DNA of 64,000 nucleotides from Zingiber officinale (GCF_018446385.1 NC_055991.1:95463712-95527711), one strand, 5' to 3'; positions 1 to 12,305 are shown, counted from the first letter of the stretch. The notes: generated by a model not told the origin, from the sequence alone. Program-made: numbers and translations.

Positions 1-640
1 ACTTAATTTAAATTATTTTTAAAAAAATTAATTAAAATTATTTTTAAAACTTAATTAAAATTATTTTAAAAAAACTTAATTAAAATTATTTTAAAAACTT
101 AATTAAAATTATTTTAAAAACTTAATTAAAATTATTTTAAAAACTTAATTAACTTAATTAAAATTATTTTAAAAATTTTAATTAAAATTATTTTAAAAAC
201 TTAATTAAAATTATTTTAAAAACTTAATTAAAATTATTTTTAAAAAAACTTAATTAAAATTATTTTAAAAACTTAATTAAAATTATTTTAAAAACTTAAT
301 TAAATTATTTTAAAAACTTAATTATTAATTATTTTAAAAACTTAATTTAAATTATTAAAATTATTTTAAAAACTTAATTAAAATCATTTTAAAAACTTAA
401 TTAGAATTATTTTAAAAACTTAATTAAAATTATTTTAAAAACTTAATTAAAATTATTTTAAAAACTTAATTAAAATTATTTTAAAAACTTAATTAAAATT
501 ATTTTTAAAACTTAATTAAAATTACTTTAAAACTTAATTAATTATTTTAAAATTTAATTAAAAACTTAATTAATCTATTAAATTATTTTAAAACTTAATT
601 AATTATTTTTAAAAACTTAATTTAATAAAAAAAACATAAT
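1..640. repeat. AT-rich minisatellite
   Basis: About 640 bases of tandem units of roughly 21-24 bp built on cttaattaaaattattttaa. Unit length varies through A-run changes and small deletions. There is almost no G or C and no open frame of note. It lies directly before the palindrome cluster and gene at 1073-1995, so it probably belongs to the same retroelement. The array starts at or before the window edge. Confidence 0.9.
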
Positions 641-659
641 TAATACAATTGAACTAAAT

Positions 660-1000
660 CAACACAAAAAAAACGATCAGTCGACCGAACATATTTATCG
701 GTCGATCGAACCAACATTATTTTTTTAACCAGTCAATCATATTTAATTTTTAAAAGTCAAACGATAATCAATTTATCCGTCGACTTATCACCGTTTTTGG
801 TGAACTGAAGACATTATGAACCCCCCATCTGCCATGTGTTGGTAACCGGAAAGTCATTCATCTTTACGTTATCAGTTGACTGAACCTCTTTTTCGGTCGA
901 CCGAACATCTACCACGTCTTAGCATTAAATGACTGCGAATTTATTGGATCGGTTGACCGAACCTATTATCGGTCGACCGATCAAGGTTTATATAAACAAC
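660..1000 (+). promoter_or_regulatory. palindrome cluster and TATA-type promoter of the 1073-1995 gene
   Basis: Several short palindromes with core GGTCGACC or CGGTCGATCG occur near 675, 700, 890 and 970. A good TATA box (TATATAAA) is at 989-996, about 80 bases before the ATG at 1073. A pyrimidine-rich leader follows. The order palindromes, leader, mini-exon gene is repeated, with different palindromes, at 55198-55621. A promoter role is inferred from position and the TATA box. Confidence 0.5.
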
Positions 1001-1072
1001 CAACAGATCCAATTTCTTTCATTCGACTCCCCATCTTCTATTTTCAACACTCCTTCGCCGGTCTTCTCGGAC

Positions 1073-1995
1073 ATGCCTCGGTATGAGTTCAAGTTTTTTT
1101 CCCCTTTTCTTATCGCACTATTTATTTTTTCTTTTCTAGTGAAAAACTTCGTAAACTTGTCCAAAAGGAGGCTAGCTCCTCCAATCCCAGCCAAGACCCT
1201 AGGTTCTCCACGGAAGATTTGCATCAATCTTTTTCTAACAAGGCCTTTTTAATTGTGGGCACTATATGTCTTGACCTACCATTTTATCAAATCTACTGTC
1301 ATGAAATAATAGATATTATACAACATTACTTGTTAGACAGTCTGGTTCTTTGTAGACATGCATATAATCCCACACTTTGCACTGAATTTTATCATAATTT
1401 GTGTGACATTGATGCATATCATTTTAAAACTAAAGTTGCATCGAGGGATATGTTGTTTGATTTTAATATATTCTCTCACTTCTTACGCATGCGCCCCTCA
1501 ACTACCCGGATCTTTCCTTATCCATCGTACCTTGACATTTTGCCTGATCTATTTTCTCATCTAACCCTAGACCTCATGTATGCCAATTTCTTCCAAGGTC
1601 TTAGACCAAGGAAGATGTCATCAGTCCCACTAAGCCCCAATGATAATGCACTCTATAAAATGGTTGTCTCATGTATTCATCCTCTTTCATCCAGAGATCA
1701 GGCCGTTCTACGTCCTGTTCATCTTTCTCTAATGTATGTCCTTAAGCATAAATTGGATATAGATTTTGGGTATTGGGTTAAGTCCATAATCTATTGGGTA
1801 GTCAAAAGTCAAGGGGGCGTGGTAGCCATAAGTCAAGGGGATGTGACAATCAAAAGTCAAGGGAATGTGACAGTCAGAAGTCAAGGGGATGTGGTAATTA
1901 GAAGTCAAGGGGACGTGACAATCAGAAATCAAGGAGACGTGGCAGTCAGAAGTCAGAGGGGTGTGGCAGTCAACAGGTATGGAAAGAGGAAGTAG
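1073..1995 (+). CDS. retroelement-associated gene of unknown function (copy 1), two exons
   Basis: I read a first exon of 8 nt (1073-1080), a GT-AG intron of 59 bp (1081-1139) and a second exon 1140-1995, giving 287 residues in one open frame. The middle part (C-T-E-F-Y-H-N-L, then K-T-K-V-A, then S-C-I-H-P-L, then K-L-D-I-D-F) aligns by eye with the 412-residue product at 55611-56996, which sits after pol in a copia element. The C-terminal part of that protein is replaced here by a 24-bp tandem repeat read as an 8-residue peptide repeat. It resembles proteins often labelled putative plant transposon protein; no catalytic motif is visible. The 59-bp intron is short for a plant, so splicing is a prediction supported mainly by the parallel gene. 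Confidence 0.5.
1807..1974 (+). repeat. 24-bp coding minisatellite, seven copies
   Basis: Seven degenerate head-to-tail copies of a 24-bp unit beginning agtcaaggggatgtgacaat. Because 24 is a multiple of three the array stays in frame and encodes repeats of the type SQGDVTIR/K at the C-terminus of the gene starting at 1073. Copies differ mostly by transitions. Confidence 0.9.
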
Positions 1996-2553
1996 GACTG
2001 TGTGACTACGTCAGCAATATGATTCCTAGTTGGGCTCTCACAGACTAAGACTCCAGATTTGAGACACCTTGGTCTAAGACCTGGTAGGCAGTCGGGGTGA
2101 TATCTGACCTGGATCTGTCTGATCGGGCTCTCACGACCTGGTTGTATCTAGGCCTAGTTCTTTCAATAAGCTAACTCCCGGTCAGCCAACTCCCAGTCGG
2201 CTCTTGGACGATTTCTCCACCCGACCCCCCAAGGTTTAGGCCAGGTGTTATACCTAATTGATCATCCCGAGCTACCCTATTCATACCCAGTTGGGACATA
2301 ATGGCATTTCTATTGATTATTTTATCTCTTATTATTGATATTTTGACCTTCTCATATGCTTAATTTTATGGTTATATTACATTTGACCGTTGATCCAGAT
2401 CAAGAGAAATCCTGCCCCTTTAGTCAGATCAAGTGATCCAGCCTTCCATCCTAATTTAAAGAGATCTAGACCATCCATAGAGGTCATCCTCATCCAAGTC
2501 GAATTCATCTCCAATTTGAATCAAGAGAAGAGCCCAATTTGTGCCAACAATTA
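1996..2553. other. retroelement-like non-coding stretch
   Basis: No gene is seen. GC-richer segments around 2040-2290, with phrases such as gggctctcacgacctgg and cccggtcagccaactcccag, look like decayed LTR sequence, but I could not find matching ends. It probably is the downstream part of the element holding the 1073 gene, up to the insertion site of the solo LTR at 2554. Confidence 0.4.
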
Positions 2554-4898
2554 TGTTGGATGCTGCCGGAATTCCGTTCTGTTTCCCCTATACAAAAATT
2601 TGTACAAGCACAGAACTTTTCCTAGCAATTCATGTGATTTTCAGAAGTTAAATTTTGATTGCAAACAAAACTTAACATTATCAATCCAAGTTCAACCCAT
2701 GTGTTCATCAGAAGTTAAACCATATTACAGAAGTTGATTAAATATCTATTTCAAGGATTGACTTCCAGGTCGTTGGCGAGGCACTCAGCCTTTTTGGGTA
2801 TGGGATCATCCACCACTTCCTAGACAAAACCTTTCAAAAAAATTAAATATTTAAACTCCTTACAGTAAACCCTAGGTTTAACTACAGAGACCTCAATCGA
2901 AGCACAAAATCGCTAGCCTCTTGTGTTGGTATTTCAGGATCCATACAAAGGAAAACTAAACTAGTACACAACGGAAACAATTAACTAGTTATACATTTCT
3001 TTGTATCTTAAAGATCTCTTGATCTTCTATTGTATTCCTCTCCTCCTCTTGGATGTCGTGTGGGCGACGATCTACCAAGACAAAGACACCCAGCCTTCTC
3101 CTTCCTTTCCAAACTCTCGGCCACAAAGAATGCAAAGTGAAGAGGCGCCTCCTTCTTCTTCTTCTTCTCCAAGCAACTGGCCACCAAGTGCTTCTTCTCT
3201 TCTTCTTCTTCTCCTTTAAGTCATGACCACCAAAGGTGAGATGGGCACCGGCCCTAGAGGGAAGAAAGGGAAGAAGTGGGGCGCCGGCTTAAAAAGAGAT
3301 AGAGAGAAGAATAGGCCGACCGCCAAAGAGAATAAAAGAGAGAGAACTTAGGTTGTTTTTGAGCACCACCCTCCTCCTCTTTTATATTCTTTGCTAGTGG
3401 CAAAAAAGGAAAGTTTTAATAAAATTTTTCTTTTATTTCTATTGTGGATGGTTTAAAAAAAAGGGAAGATTTTAACAAAATTAAAATCTCTCTTTTAAAC
3501 CATTGTAAATAGTTATAAAAGGAAAGATAACAAAATTTTGTTTTAAACAAAATCTTCCTTTTATTCCTATAATGGTTGTTTACAAAAAAAGAAAGATTTT
3601 AACAAAATTAAAATCTCTCTTTTAAACCATTGTAGATAGTTATAAAAGGAAAGATAACAAAATTTTATTTTAAACAAAATCTTCCTTTTATTCCTATAAT
3701 GGTTGTTTACTAAAAAGGAAAGATTTTAACAAAATTAAAATCTCTCTTTTAAACCATTGTAGATAACCATAAAAAAAAAAGATTTTAATAAAATTGATTT
3801 TAAATAAAAACTTCCTTTTCTCTTCTTTTATGGTATGGTCGGCCCCTTGCTTGGACACCAAGGAAGGCTTGGCCGACCCACATCTTGGGCACCAAGCAAG
3901 GCTTGGTCGGCCCTTTACTTGGGCACTAAGCAAGGATGTGGTCGGACCCTTTCTTGGGTAGGAAGGATAATCAAAATGGGTGAATGCGAGGCTTTATAGA
4001 GGCTACAACAGGGACCTAGAGGAGGAATTGGTTTTGACCTCCTGATGAGCATGAGCTTCCTGTGTTCGACCCGAACACCCAACTCAAGTTCATCAATAAT
4101 AACTCATATCACTAAAGAGTTATTATTGAACTACCGCACCGATCCCATATTACATTATGAGCTCTTTCTTATCATGAGTGCATTAATCTCCCTGTATTTA
4201 AGATATCGAATGTCCATTAATTAAATGAGTAACTGACAACTCACTTAATTAACATCTAGCTCCAAGAGTAGTACCACTCAACTTCATTGTCATGTCGGAC
4301 TAAGTCCACCTGTAGGGTTTACATGACAATCCTTATGAGCTCCTCAAGGGGCATTATCAACCTAGATAACTAGGACACAGTTTCCTTCTATAATCAACAA
4401 CACACCATATAAATAACACAATTTCCCAACTTATCGAGCCTATTGATTTAACGAATAAATCTCCCCCTTTGATAAATTAAAGAAATAAATACTAAGTATA
4501 TGTGCTTGTTATTATATCAGGATTAAGAGTATGCACATCCATAATAATAGAGGTTTTGTTCTTTTATGCAGTCAGTATAAAAGGAACAACCTCAAATGGT
4601 TCTGCTCAATACACATATAGTGTACTAGTATAATTTTATAGTCAAGATAAACTAATACAAAATCACATTACAATCATTCCAATGGTTTGTCCCAATCCAT
4701 CTTGGTTGTGAGCTACTATTTATAATTTATAAGGAACCGATAACATGATCTTCTGTGTGGCACCACACACCATGTTATCTACAATATAAATTAAATGGAC
4801 AACTACATTTAACTAAATGCAGACATTTGACCAATGTGATTCTCATTTCAAAATAAATGTTTATACAAAAATCTAGGCTTTTAGTATACATTCTAACA
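2554..4898 (-). mobile_element. solo LTR (family A, minus orientation)
   Basis: Read on the minus strand it starts TGTTAGAATGTATACTAAAA and ends ATCCAACA (TG...CA). Flanking pentamers are AATTA (2549-2553) and AATTC (4899-4903), a one-mismatch target duplication. The start matches the plus-strand LTR at 6999, and both end zones contain acttgtacaaa followed by tttttgta. No internal retroelement sequence or second LTR adjoins it, hence solo LTR. It holds a 127-bp tandem repeat (3468-3775) and a repeated caagcaaggcttggtcgg phrase. Length is 2345 bp. Confidence 0.75.
3468..3775. repeat. 127-bp tandem repeat inside the solo LTR
   Basis: Two full copies and a partial third, starting at 3468, 3595 and 3722, of a 127-bp unit beginning gattttaacaaaattaaaat. 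Copies are nearly identical, so the duplication is young relative to the LTR. Confidence 0.85.
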
Positions 4899-4903
4899 AA
4901 TTC

Positions 4904-6390
4904 AACTCCTAAAGCCCACTCTTCAAGCCTAATTCCAAAAGCTCAATTTCAGTTTCTTATTGGATTCAGATCTAAGCTCTAATGGATACCCTTTCCTTAA
5001 CCCAAACCCGATCCACTAAGAAACCTAACCCTCCCCTTCATCACTCACACGACGACATAGTACAGACCTCCCATCTCTGGTTCGTGACTTCTCGGCTCGC
5101 GACGCAACTAGGGCACGCGCCCGCTGGCGCCTCTCCTTTCTTCCTTTTCTCTCCTGCCGGCGGCCCTGCTTCTTACCTTTATTGCCGCCGGCCGACCCTC
5201 CACAGTCCACCTCTTCTTCTCGATTCCAATCAGCGACGGCAGCGAGCATAATTGGCGAGAGCAGTAGGTTTCGGCAGCGATTCTGACCAAATCCACCTCA
5301 CCGGAGGGGTTCTTCGGTGTGATCTCCACCGTCCAGCTTCTTCCTAGCAGCTTCATCACCTGGGGTTCAGGCGGCATGGCAAGGAGGCAGCGGCGACGGT
5401 TCATCCATTTCACAGCGCCTTCTCACAACTGGTCAACTTCCATCTGAGGGGGTTCTTCGGTGGAAGATCCGTTCACCATCATCGTGTCGAAGCGTGTAGC
5501 ATTCCGATAGTGAGCTACTGTCCACCGGCTTTGAGGGTTCCGGAGTCGGACCCTTGTGTGATGGCAAGGGTAGTCATTGGTATTGGAGGTTGACATGTAA
5601 ATTGTGGATGGATTAACTTAGTTTAATTTTGTTAATTTTGTCAATATCCTTATGTTGATGCTTTTGATTGAATGTTTGTATCAAACTTGATTCCTCATGT
5701 TTAAATTGCACGTATTATGCTTAATTAGTTTCATGCACGCGACGTGTTCGATCAATGCTTCAATCAATAGTTAGGTTTATTTTGATGCATTTTAGTTTGG
5801 TTAATTCTTACTTTGTCTTGTTTTTTCAATTTCTTTAAGTTCTAGCTTTGATTGAATGCAATTAGGTTATGTTAGATTAGATTTCTTTAATGCTTTAGGA
5901 TTCATTAAATGCTTTACTTTACTTTACTTCATGTTACCTTTTATTTTCTGCAATTGTAGTTAGGTTAGGCTTAGCTTTATTACTCGCATTGTCTTTCATT
6001 TATTAGATCAGGTTTTATTTAATACTTTGTTATTTCATTCCTTAGTTTAATTGTGTCGATAGTTAATCTATAGCGTAGTGTGACAATGCGTTGTAGATTA
6101 ATTATTCACACTTAGTTAGATTTCATTCCAGTACTAGATTAGTTTCCTATGCTTTGCTTTTCATTTGTTAGATTTAGAATCAAAATCCAAAACCCCCATT
6201 TTCATATTAAAACCCCCAAAAATAGGAATAATATACGATCCTAAGTTTACCATCTTATTGTTACTTTCGTTGGCGGACGACCCGAGTCATTTCTATGCTA
6301 TATTAGTGTAGGAGGGGTTTGGTACTTCATTGTTTGATCCCCAATTCATGACAAATTGGGACATAATCAAATTGGTGACGTTGCTAGGGA
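4904..6390 (+). mobile_element. decayed Ty3/gypsy LTR and primer-binding region
   Basis: The stretch ends in ttggtgacgttgctaggga (6372-6390), a degraded form of the TTGGCGCCGTTGCCGGGGA motif found just after the 5' LTR of many plant Athila/Tat gypsy elements. The gypsy-type gag begins about 250 bases later, which fits. The sequence before it is T-rich and non-coding like such LTRs. I cannot see the left LTR end; the element may already be broken at the solo LTR ending 4898. Confidence 0.55.
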
Positions 6391-6643
6391 CTTGTAGCGG
6401 TGTTTGGTATTTTTAGAATTATTTTTCTATTTTCTCTCTTTTCTTGTTTCTATTTTTTGTGGTTGCAAAAATTAAAAAATATTGTTAGGGTTTAATTATT
6501 TTATCTCTTGTATGCATGCGTGTTATCTTGTATATTTTCATGTGTCTTTTGATTGTATTTGCATGAGTGTTTCAGGAAAGACCAAGAAATATGTGTATTA
6601 TCAGTAGTTTTAGAGTTTCAGTGTGTTCAGGATCTCAGATTTG

Positions 6644-6998
6644 ATGAGTAAAATGAAGAACAATGAAAAGACTCTTAGAGAGCTTTGGGCACAAGATTTG
6701 TCAGTTGATTCATTCTGCATTAGTTATTCTGATTTAGAGACAGACTTTGAGTTATGAACTATTGTACATTTATTACCAAAGTTTCATGGACTTTCTGGTG
6801 AAGATCCCAACAAACATCTGCATGATTTGGAGATGGTTTGTTCTTCATGGAACCCACTTGACATATCAGGAGATGATGTTAGACTTAGAGCATTTCCATT
6901 TTCAGTAGCAGATTCAGCAAAAGATTGGTTGTATTGTCTCCCACCCAACTCCATCACCTGTTGGATTGAGATGAAGAAATTATTTCTGGCGAGATTCT
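6644..6998 (+). pseudogene. Ty3/gypsy gag, 5' half (split by insertion)
   Basis: An ATG at 6644 opens a frame with one stop (TGA near 6755). After it come residues typical of Athila/Tat-type gag: PKFHGLSGEDPNKHLHD, then AFPFSVADSAKDWLYCLP and WIEMKKLFLARF. The frame is cut at 6998 by a solo LTR and resumes at 17957. The gag core is a nucleocapsid precursor in the family; this copy is dead from the stop, the insertion and a later frameshift. Confidence 0.8.
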
Positions 6999-8468
6999 TG
7001 TTGGAATGTATACTAAAAGTCTAGCTTTTGTAAACATTTATTTTTGAAATAAAAGAATCACATTGGTCAATATCTGTATTTATTTATTAAATGTAATTGT
7101 TCAATTAATTTATATAGTAAATAACATAGTGTGTGGTGTCACACTCAGAAGATCATGTTGTCGGTTCTTTATAAATTATAAACAGTTGCTCGCGACTAAG
7201 ATGGAAAGGAACAAACAATTAGAATAGTCGTAGTGTAATTAAGTATTAGTTTATCTTGACTAATAAATTACACTGGTACACTCTAAGTGTATTGAGTAGG
7301 ACCATTTTAGATAAGTTCTTTTTGTACTGACTTAATAAAAGAATTAGACCTTAGTTATTATGGAAGTGTGTACTCTTAATCCTAATATAATAACAAGCAC
7401 ATATATTTAGTATTTATTTCTTTAACTTATCAAAAGGTGAGATTTAGCTTGATAAATCAATAGGCCCGATAAGTTGGGAAATGATATTACTTATAGTGTG
7501 TGTTGTTGATTATAGAAGGAAAATGTGTCCTAGTTATCTAGGTTGAGAATGTCCCCAAGAGGAGCTCATAAGGATTGTTATGTTAAACCCTGCATGTGGA
7601 CTTAGTCCGACATGACAATGAAGTTGAGTGGTACTACTCTTGGAGCTAGATATTAATTAAGTGAGTTGTCAGTAACTTACTTAATTAGTGGACATTCGTT
7701 ATTTTAAACACAGGGAGATTAACACACTCATAATAAGAAGGAGCTCATAATGTAATTTGGGATTGGTGCGGTAGTGCGATAATAACTCTCTAGTGGAATT
7801 AGTTATTATCGATGAACTTAAGTTGTGTGTTCGGGGTGAACACGGGATACTCAAGCTCATCGTAAGGCCAAAATCAATTTCTCCTCTAGGTCCCTGTCGT
7901 AGCCTCATTAAAGCCTCAAGTCTATCCAAAAAAAGACCCATCTTGGTGTCCAAGAAGGGGGCCGGTCCATTGCTTGGTGACCAAGCAATGACCGACCACA
8001 TCTCCTCTTAAAGGTCCGGCCTTTTGCTTGGTGCCCAAGCATGTAGAGGCCGACAACAATAATTCAAACAAGGAGGGGTGTTTTGAATTTTTAAAATCTT
8101 CTCTTTGTAGGAAACTACAAGTTTTAAAAAAGAGATTTTAAATTTAAAACTTTCCTTATTTGAATTAGGTCACATGTTTTAAAAGAAAGTTTAAAAGATT
8201 TTAAAACTTTCCTTTTTTAACCATCCTCATGGTTTAAGGAAAAAAAAGGAAGAGAAGTTTTAAAATTTAAATTTTCTATCACCATGTTAAAAAAGGAAAT
8301 TTTATAAGAGAAGTTTTAAATTTTAAAACATGATTTTAATTTTAGAACTTTCTTTTTTTAACTTCTACTTTAGGAAATTAGAAGAGAACTTGTAAAATTT
8401 TATAAGGGTTTATAAAATTTTATAAAAAAATTTCTTTCTTTCCTTGATGAGGTGGCCGACCACCTTGC

Positions 8469-9680
8469 TGATGGATCGAAAGCGCTAGAGGGGGGTGAAT
8501 AGCGCTCGTGGCTATTTTAACGATTTAAAATACAGAATAGAAACGCAGCGGAAAGTAAAATCAAACACACAGAGACGCAGGTGTTTTACTTCGTTCGGAG
8601 CCTATGGCGACTCCTACTCGAAGGCCCGCGGTCCTTGACCGATTTCGGTGGGCAACAACTATATATTGGAAAGATTACAATTTGAATTACAATTAATGCA
8701 GTAAGTAAACTAATACCGACAACAAAAGATCGAAGAGTCTGAGCTTCGGGTTGTCGACGTCGAGTAGTAGCACTTCAAGGTCGTCTCGTTGGCAACACTT
8801 CACAGAAGAAAGCTTAGAATGTGTTATACTTTGGCTGCACCCCCGACCCTCTTTTTATACGACATTCCGGGCACCTGGATCCCTTCCGGGCGCCTGGAGT
8901 GTGACGTGGCTAACCAACCAGGATGCTCCACGTGGCGAAGTCGCGGCAGGGATAAAACTTGGTCGCGGGCGCCCGGACCTGTTCCGGGCGCCTGGACCTC
9001 CGGGCGCTCGGATCCATCCCGGGCGCCCGGACCACATTTTTCCAGCAGGTTCCTCACCTGCAAAACAAGGTTAGTCCGAGCAAATACCCTACAAGACAGT
9101 GTTAGAATCTGATAAAACACAGTAAGGAATAACTGACAGTCTTCGGACTGTCCGAGTCTAACTTCGGATTCCCAACCGGAAACCCTAGGTTGACCCGACG
9201 CCTATTGTTCCCTCTACGGGGAACGCGTCCTCACCTACTCCCCTCAGGAGAGATTACCTGATGCCAGTCCAGTCCTCCAGACCGACTGGACTTTCTGCTT
9301 AGGGTTACCACCCCCTAGGGTTTTTCTCCACCTAGGGTTTCCACCCCCTAGGACCTAAGGTTGTCACCCCTTAGGGTTTTCCTCCACCTAGGGTTACCGC
9401 CCCCTAGGACCTAAGGTTGTCGTCCCTTAGGGTTTTCCTCCACCTAGGGTTACCGCCCCCTAGGACCTAAGGTTGCCGCCCCTTAGGGTTTTCCTCCACC
9501 TAGGGTTACCGCCCCCTAGGACCTAAGGTTACACCCCTTAGGATTTTCCCTTTGCCTAACCGCAGCTAGGACTTTCATGAAACACTTATTCAGCACGTTA
9601 GATCACCACAAACCTTAACTTTGAATCCTTTGTCATTATCAAAACTCAGGTTCGATCGTCGGATGCTCCCCGCACCAACA
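8469..9680 (-). mobile_element. solo LTR (family C), nested
   Basis: A 1212-bp unit starting TGATGGATCG and ending GCACCAACA, flanked by a perfect CTTGC duplication (8464-8468 and 9681-9685). On the minus strand its end contains ttcacccccctctagcgc, the counterpart of the conserved motif near the 3' end of the Sirevirus-type LTRs at 10170 and 49600. I therefore place it in that broad group, minus orientation. It includes GC-rich palindromes built on cgggcgcccgg (8860-9040) and a 56-bp tandem array (9296-9545). Confidence 0.85.
9296..9545. repeat. 56-bp tandem array of CCTAGGGTT-like units
   Basis: About four and a half copies of a unit of roughly 56 bp carrying ccacctagggttaccgcccc, cctaggacctaagg and ccccttagggttttcctc. 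Palindromic CCTAGG cores recur. It looks vaguely like plant telomeric sequence but the unit is not TTTAGGG. Confidence 0.85.
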
Positions 9681-10169
9681 CTTGCTTGGTGCCCAAGCAA
9701 GGGGCCGGCCAAAAGAAAATTAAAAAAAAATCATCATCCAATTAATGTTTGGTGATTGATTCAATCAAGAGGAAAGAAAAGGAAAAATAAAAGGGAAAAG
9801 GAAAAACAAGAGGAAGATTTTAACTTTTGTAAAAAGTCTTTCCTTATTTACCTTGGGCAAGTAATATAAAAGAAGGAGTGAGGAGTCCTCATGAGAGATC
9901 AATTCTTATTCTCTTTGTGGAGTCTCTCTAGGTGGTCGGCCCTCCCTCTCCCGTCTTCTTTTTTCCTTTGCTCTCTTCTCCTTGGTGGTGGTGGTGGCCG
10001 GATTTTAGAGGAAGAGGAAGAAAGATTTTGGGTGGTGTTCATCTTGGAGAATCGTCGCCCACACGACGTCCAAGGCGAGGCGAGGAATATGGAAGAAGAT
10101 CTCGAGGTCATTAGCATACAAAGTGAAGGTATAATTAGCAATTATTTTCCGCATCATGCTAGTTATTTC

Positions 10170-12305
10170 TGTTAGGACCTTCGGATAGCGGCTAGAGAGG
10201 GGGGGTGTGAATAGCCGACCCCAAATTCTCGTTTCTTCCTAAAATTTGAGTTAGTGTAGCGGAAATAAAAAGTAGAAACGAAAATGGAGAAGATCAAACC
10301 TCAAACGCAACGATATAACGAGGTTCGGAGATGATACTCCTACTCCTCGGCGTGTCCGTAAGGTGGACGAATCCTATCAATCCGTCGGTGGATGAGACCC
10401 CGGAAAACCGGCTAATAAAAACTCCTTCTGGGTGGAGAAACCTCGCCACAATCTCTCTTGCAACAGCAAGATCGGAGTACAAGAAATACATCAAGAAGTC
10501 AAGAACAATATGAATGTAAAAATACTAGTTTGCTTGCCTTCTCGTCGACTATTGATGAAGCAGCAACTTCACGGATGCCAACCACAGCACAGCAGCAACT
10601 GTTCAGTTGGAAACTCAGCCGAGGGAAGCTCACACGAAGCTTCAGGGATGAAGAGCTCAGCAAAGCTCAGATCGCAAGGAGGAAGAGTCAAGAAGAAGTC
10701 CCAACAGTAGAGGCCCTCCACCTTATATCAACCTGCGAAGAAGACAAAGAAGAAATCTAGCCGTTGTGACTCAACGGCTAGACCTGGACCGATCAGGCTC
10801 CACCCTGATCGGTCCAGGGTGGATCTGATCGGTCAGGGGACCGATCAGGCCCTACGCTGATCGGTCCCCAGACCGATCCCAACTCTCACAGAGAGTTGGT
10901 TGCTATCCCTGATCGGTTTGTGGACCGATCAGCCTTCTTACTAATCGGTCACCAGACCGATCAGATAACTCACAGAAGGTTTCTGTGTGGTTACTGATCG
11001 GTCACCAGATCGATCAGATGACCCAGTGTTTCACTGGATCGGTCAGCAGACCGATCCAATTTCCCAGCCTTAAACCTAAAGCCTTCCTGATCTAGAGAAC
11101 GAGCTACCGAGCTCTCTCTGACCTAGTCCGGAGAACGAGCTACCGAGCCCTCTCCGACTTCCACGTCTGGTCTAGAGAACGAGCTACCGAGCCCTCTCTG
11201 ACCTAGTCCAGAGAACGAGCTACCGAGCCCTCTCCAACTTCGTCCGGTCCAGAGAACGAGCTACCGAGCCCTCTCTGACCTAGTCCGGAGAACGAGCTAC
11301 CGAGCCCTCTCCAACTTCCACGTCCGGTCCAGAGAACGAGCTACCGAGCCCTCTCTGACCTAGTCCAGAGAACGAGCTACCGAGCCCTCTCCAACTTCGT
11401 CCGGTCCATAGAACGAGCTACCGAGCCCTCTCGACACCGGAGGTCGGACCGAGCCCTCTCCAACTTCGTCCGGTCCGGAGAACGAGCTACCGAGCCCTCT
11501 CTGACCTAGTCCAGAGAACGAGCTACCGAGCCCTCTCCAACTTCGTCCGGTCCAGAGAACGAGCTACCGAGCCCTCTCTGACCTAGTCCGGAGAACGAGC
11601 TACTGAGCCCTCTCCAACTTCGTCCGGTCCAGAGAACGAGCTACCGAGCCCTCTCTGACCTAGTCCGGAGAACGAGCTACCGAGCCCTCTCCAACTTCGT
11701 CCGGTCCAGAGAACGAGCTACCGAGCCCTCTCTGACCTAGTCCGGAGAACGAGCTACCGAGCCCTCTCCGACTCCATCCAGTTCAGAGAACGAGCTACCG
11801 AGCCCTCTCCGACCTCCCATGCCAAGCTTCCATACTTGGACTTTTCCCCGTGCCAAGCTCCCTGCTTGGACTTTTCCCGTGCCAAGCTCCCTGCTTGGAC
11901 TTTTCCGTGCCAAGTCTCCATACTTGGACTTTTCCCGTGCCAAGCTCCCTGCTTGGACTTTTCCCGTGCCAAGCTCCCTGCTTGGACTTTTCCCGTGCCA
12001 AGCTCCCTGCTTGGACTTTTCCGTGCCAAGTCTCCATACTTGGACTTTTCCCGTGCCAAGCTCCCTGCTTGGACTTTTCCGTGCCAAGTCTCCATACTTG
12101 GACTTTTCCCGAATCAGGTCAACTCAAGTCGGGTCAACTAGATCAACCTTGACCAAAGGTTGCACCCACAATCCCTCAAGTTCCTATTCTTGTCAAACAT
12201 CAAAATATAACTTCTCCATTCTTGTCAAACATCAAAATATACCTCGAGTCAGGTCAACTCGAGTCGGGTCATCCAGGTCAACCTTGACCTAAGGTTGCAC
12301 CAACA
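10170..12305 (-). repeat. 3' LTR of the gag-only element
   Basis: 2136 bp, TGTTAGG...CCAACA as seen on the plus strand. It contains a GATCGGTC/GACCGATC palindrome cluster (10787-11065), 18 copies of a 35-45 bp unit with gagaacgagctaccgag (about 11095-11815) and 10 copies of a 26-31 bp unit with cttggacttttcccgtgcc (11820-12110). The other LTR has 14 and 7 copies of these units, which explains most of the 269-bp length difference. Confidence 0.9.

Noticed and set aside
8751-9120. Open frames with RAPG-type repeats in the family C solo LTR
   Set aside because: Caused by GC-rich palindromic repeats inside an LTR; no known coding role.
9296-9545. Interstitial telomere repeat
   Set aside because: Units are about 56 bp with CCTAGGGTT variants, not runs of TTTAGGG.
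10790-11810. CRISPR-like look: regularly spaced repeats with palindromic cores
   Set aside because: They lie in both LTRs of a plant retroelement, spacers are not unique, and there are no cas genes.
11737-12292. Several long overlapping open frames on both strands over the LTR repeats
   Set aside because: They are products of tandem units lacking stops; all frames are open together and composition is repetitive.
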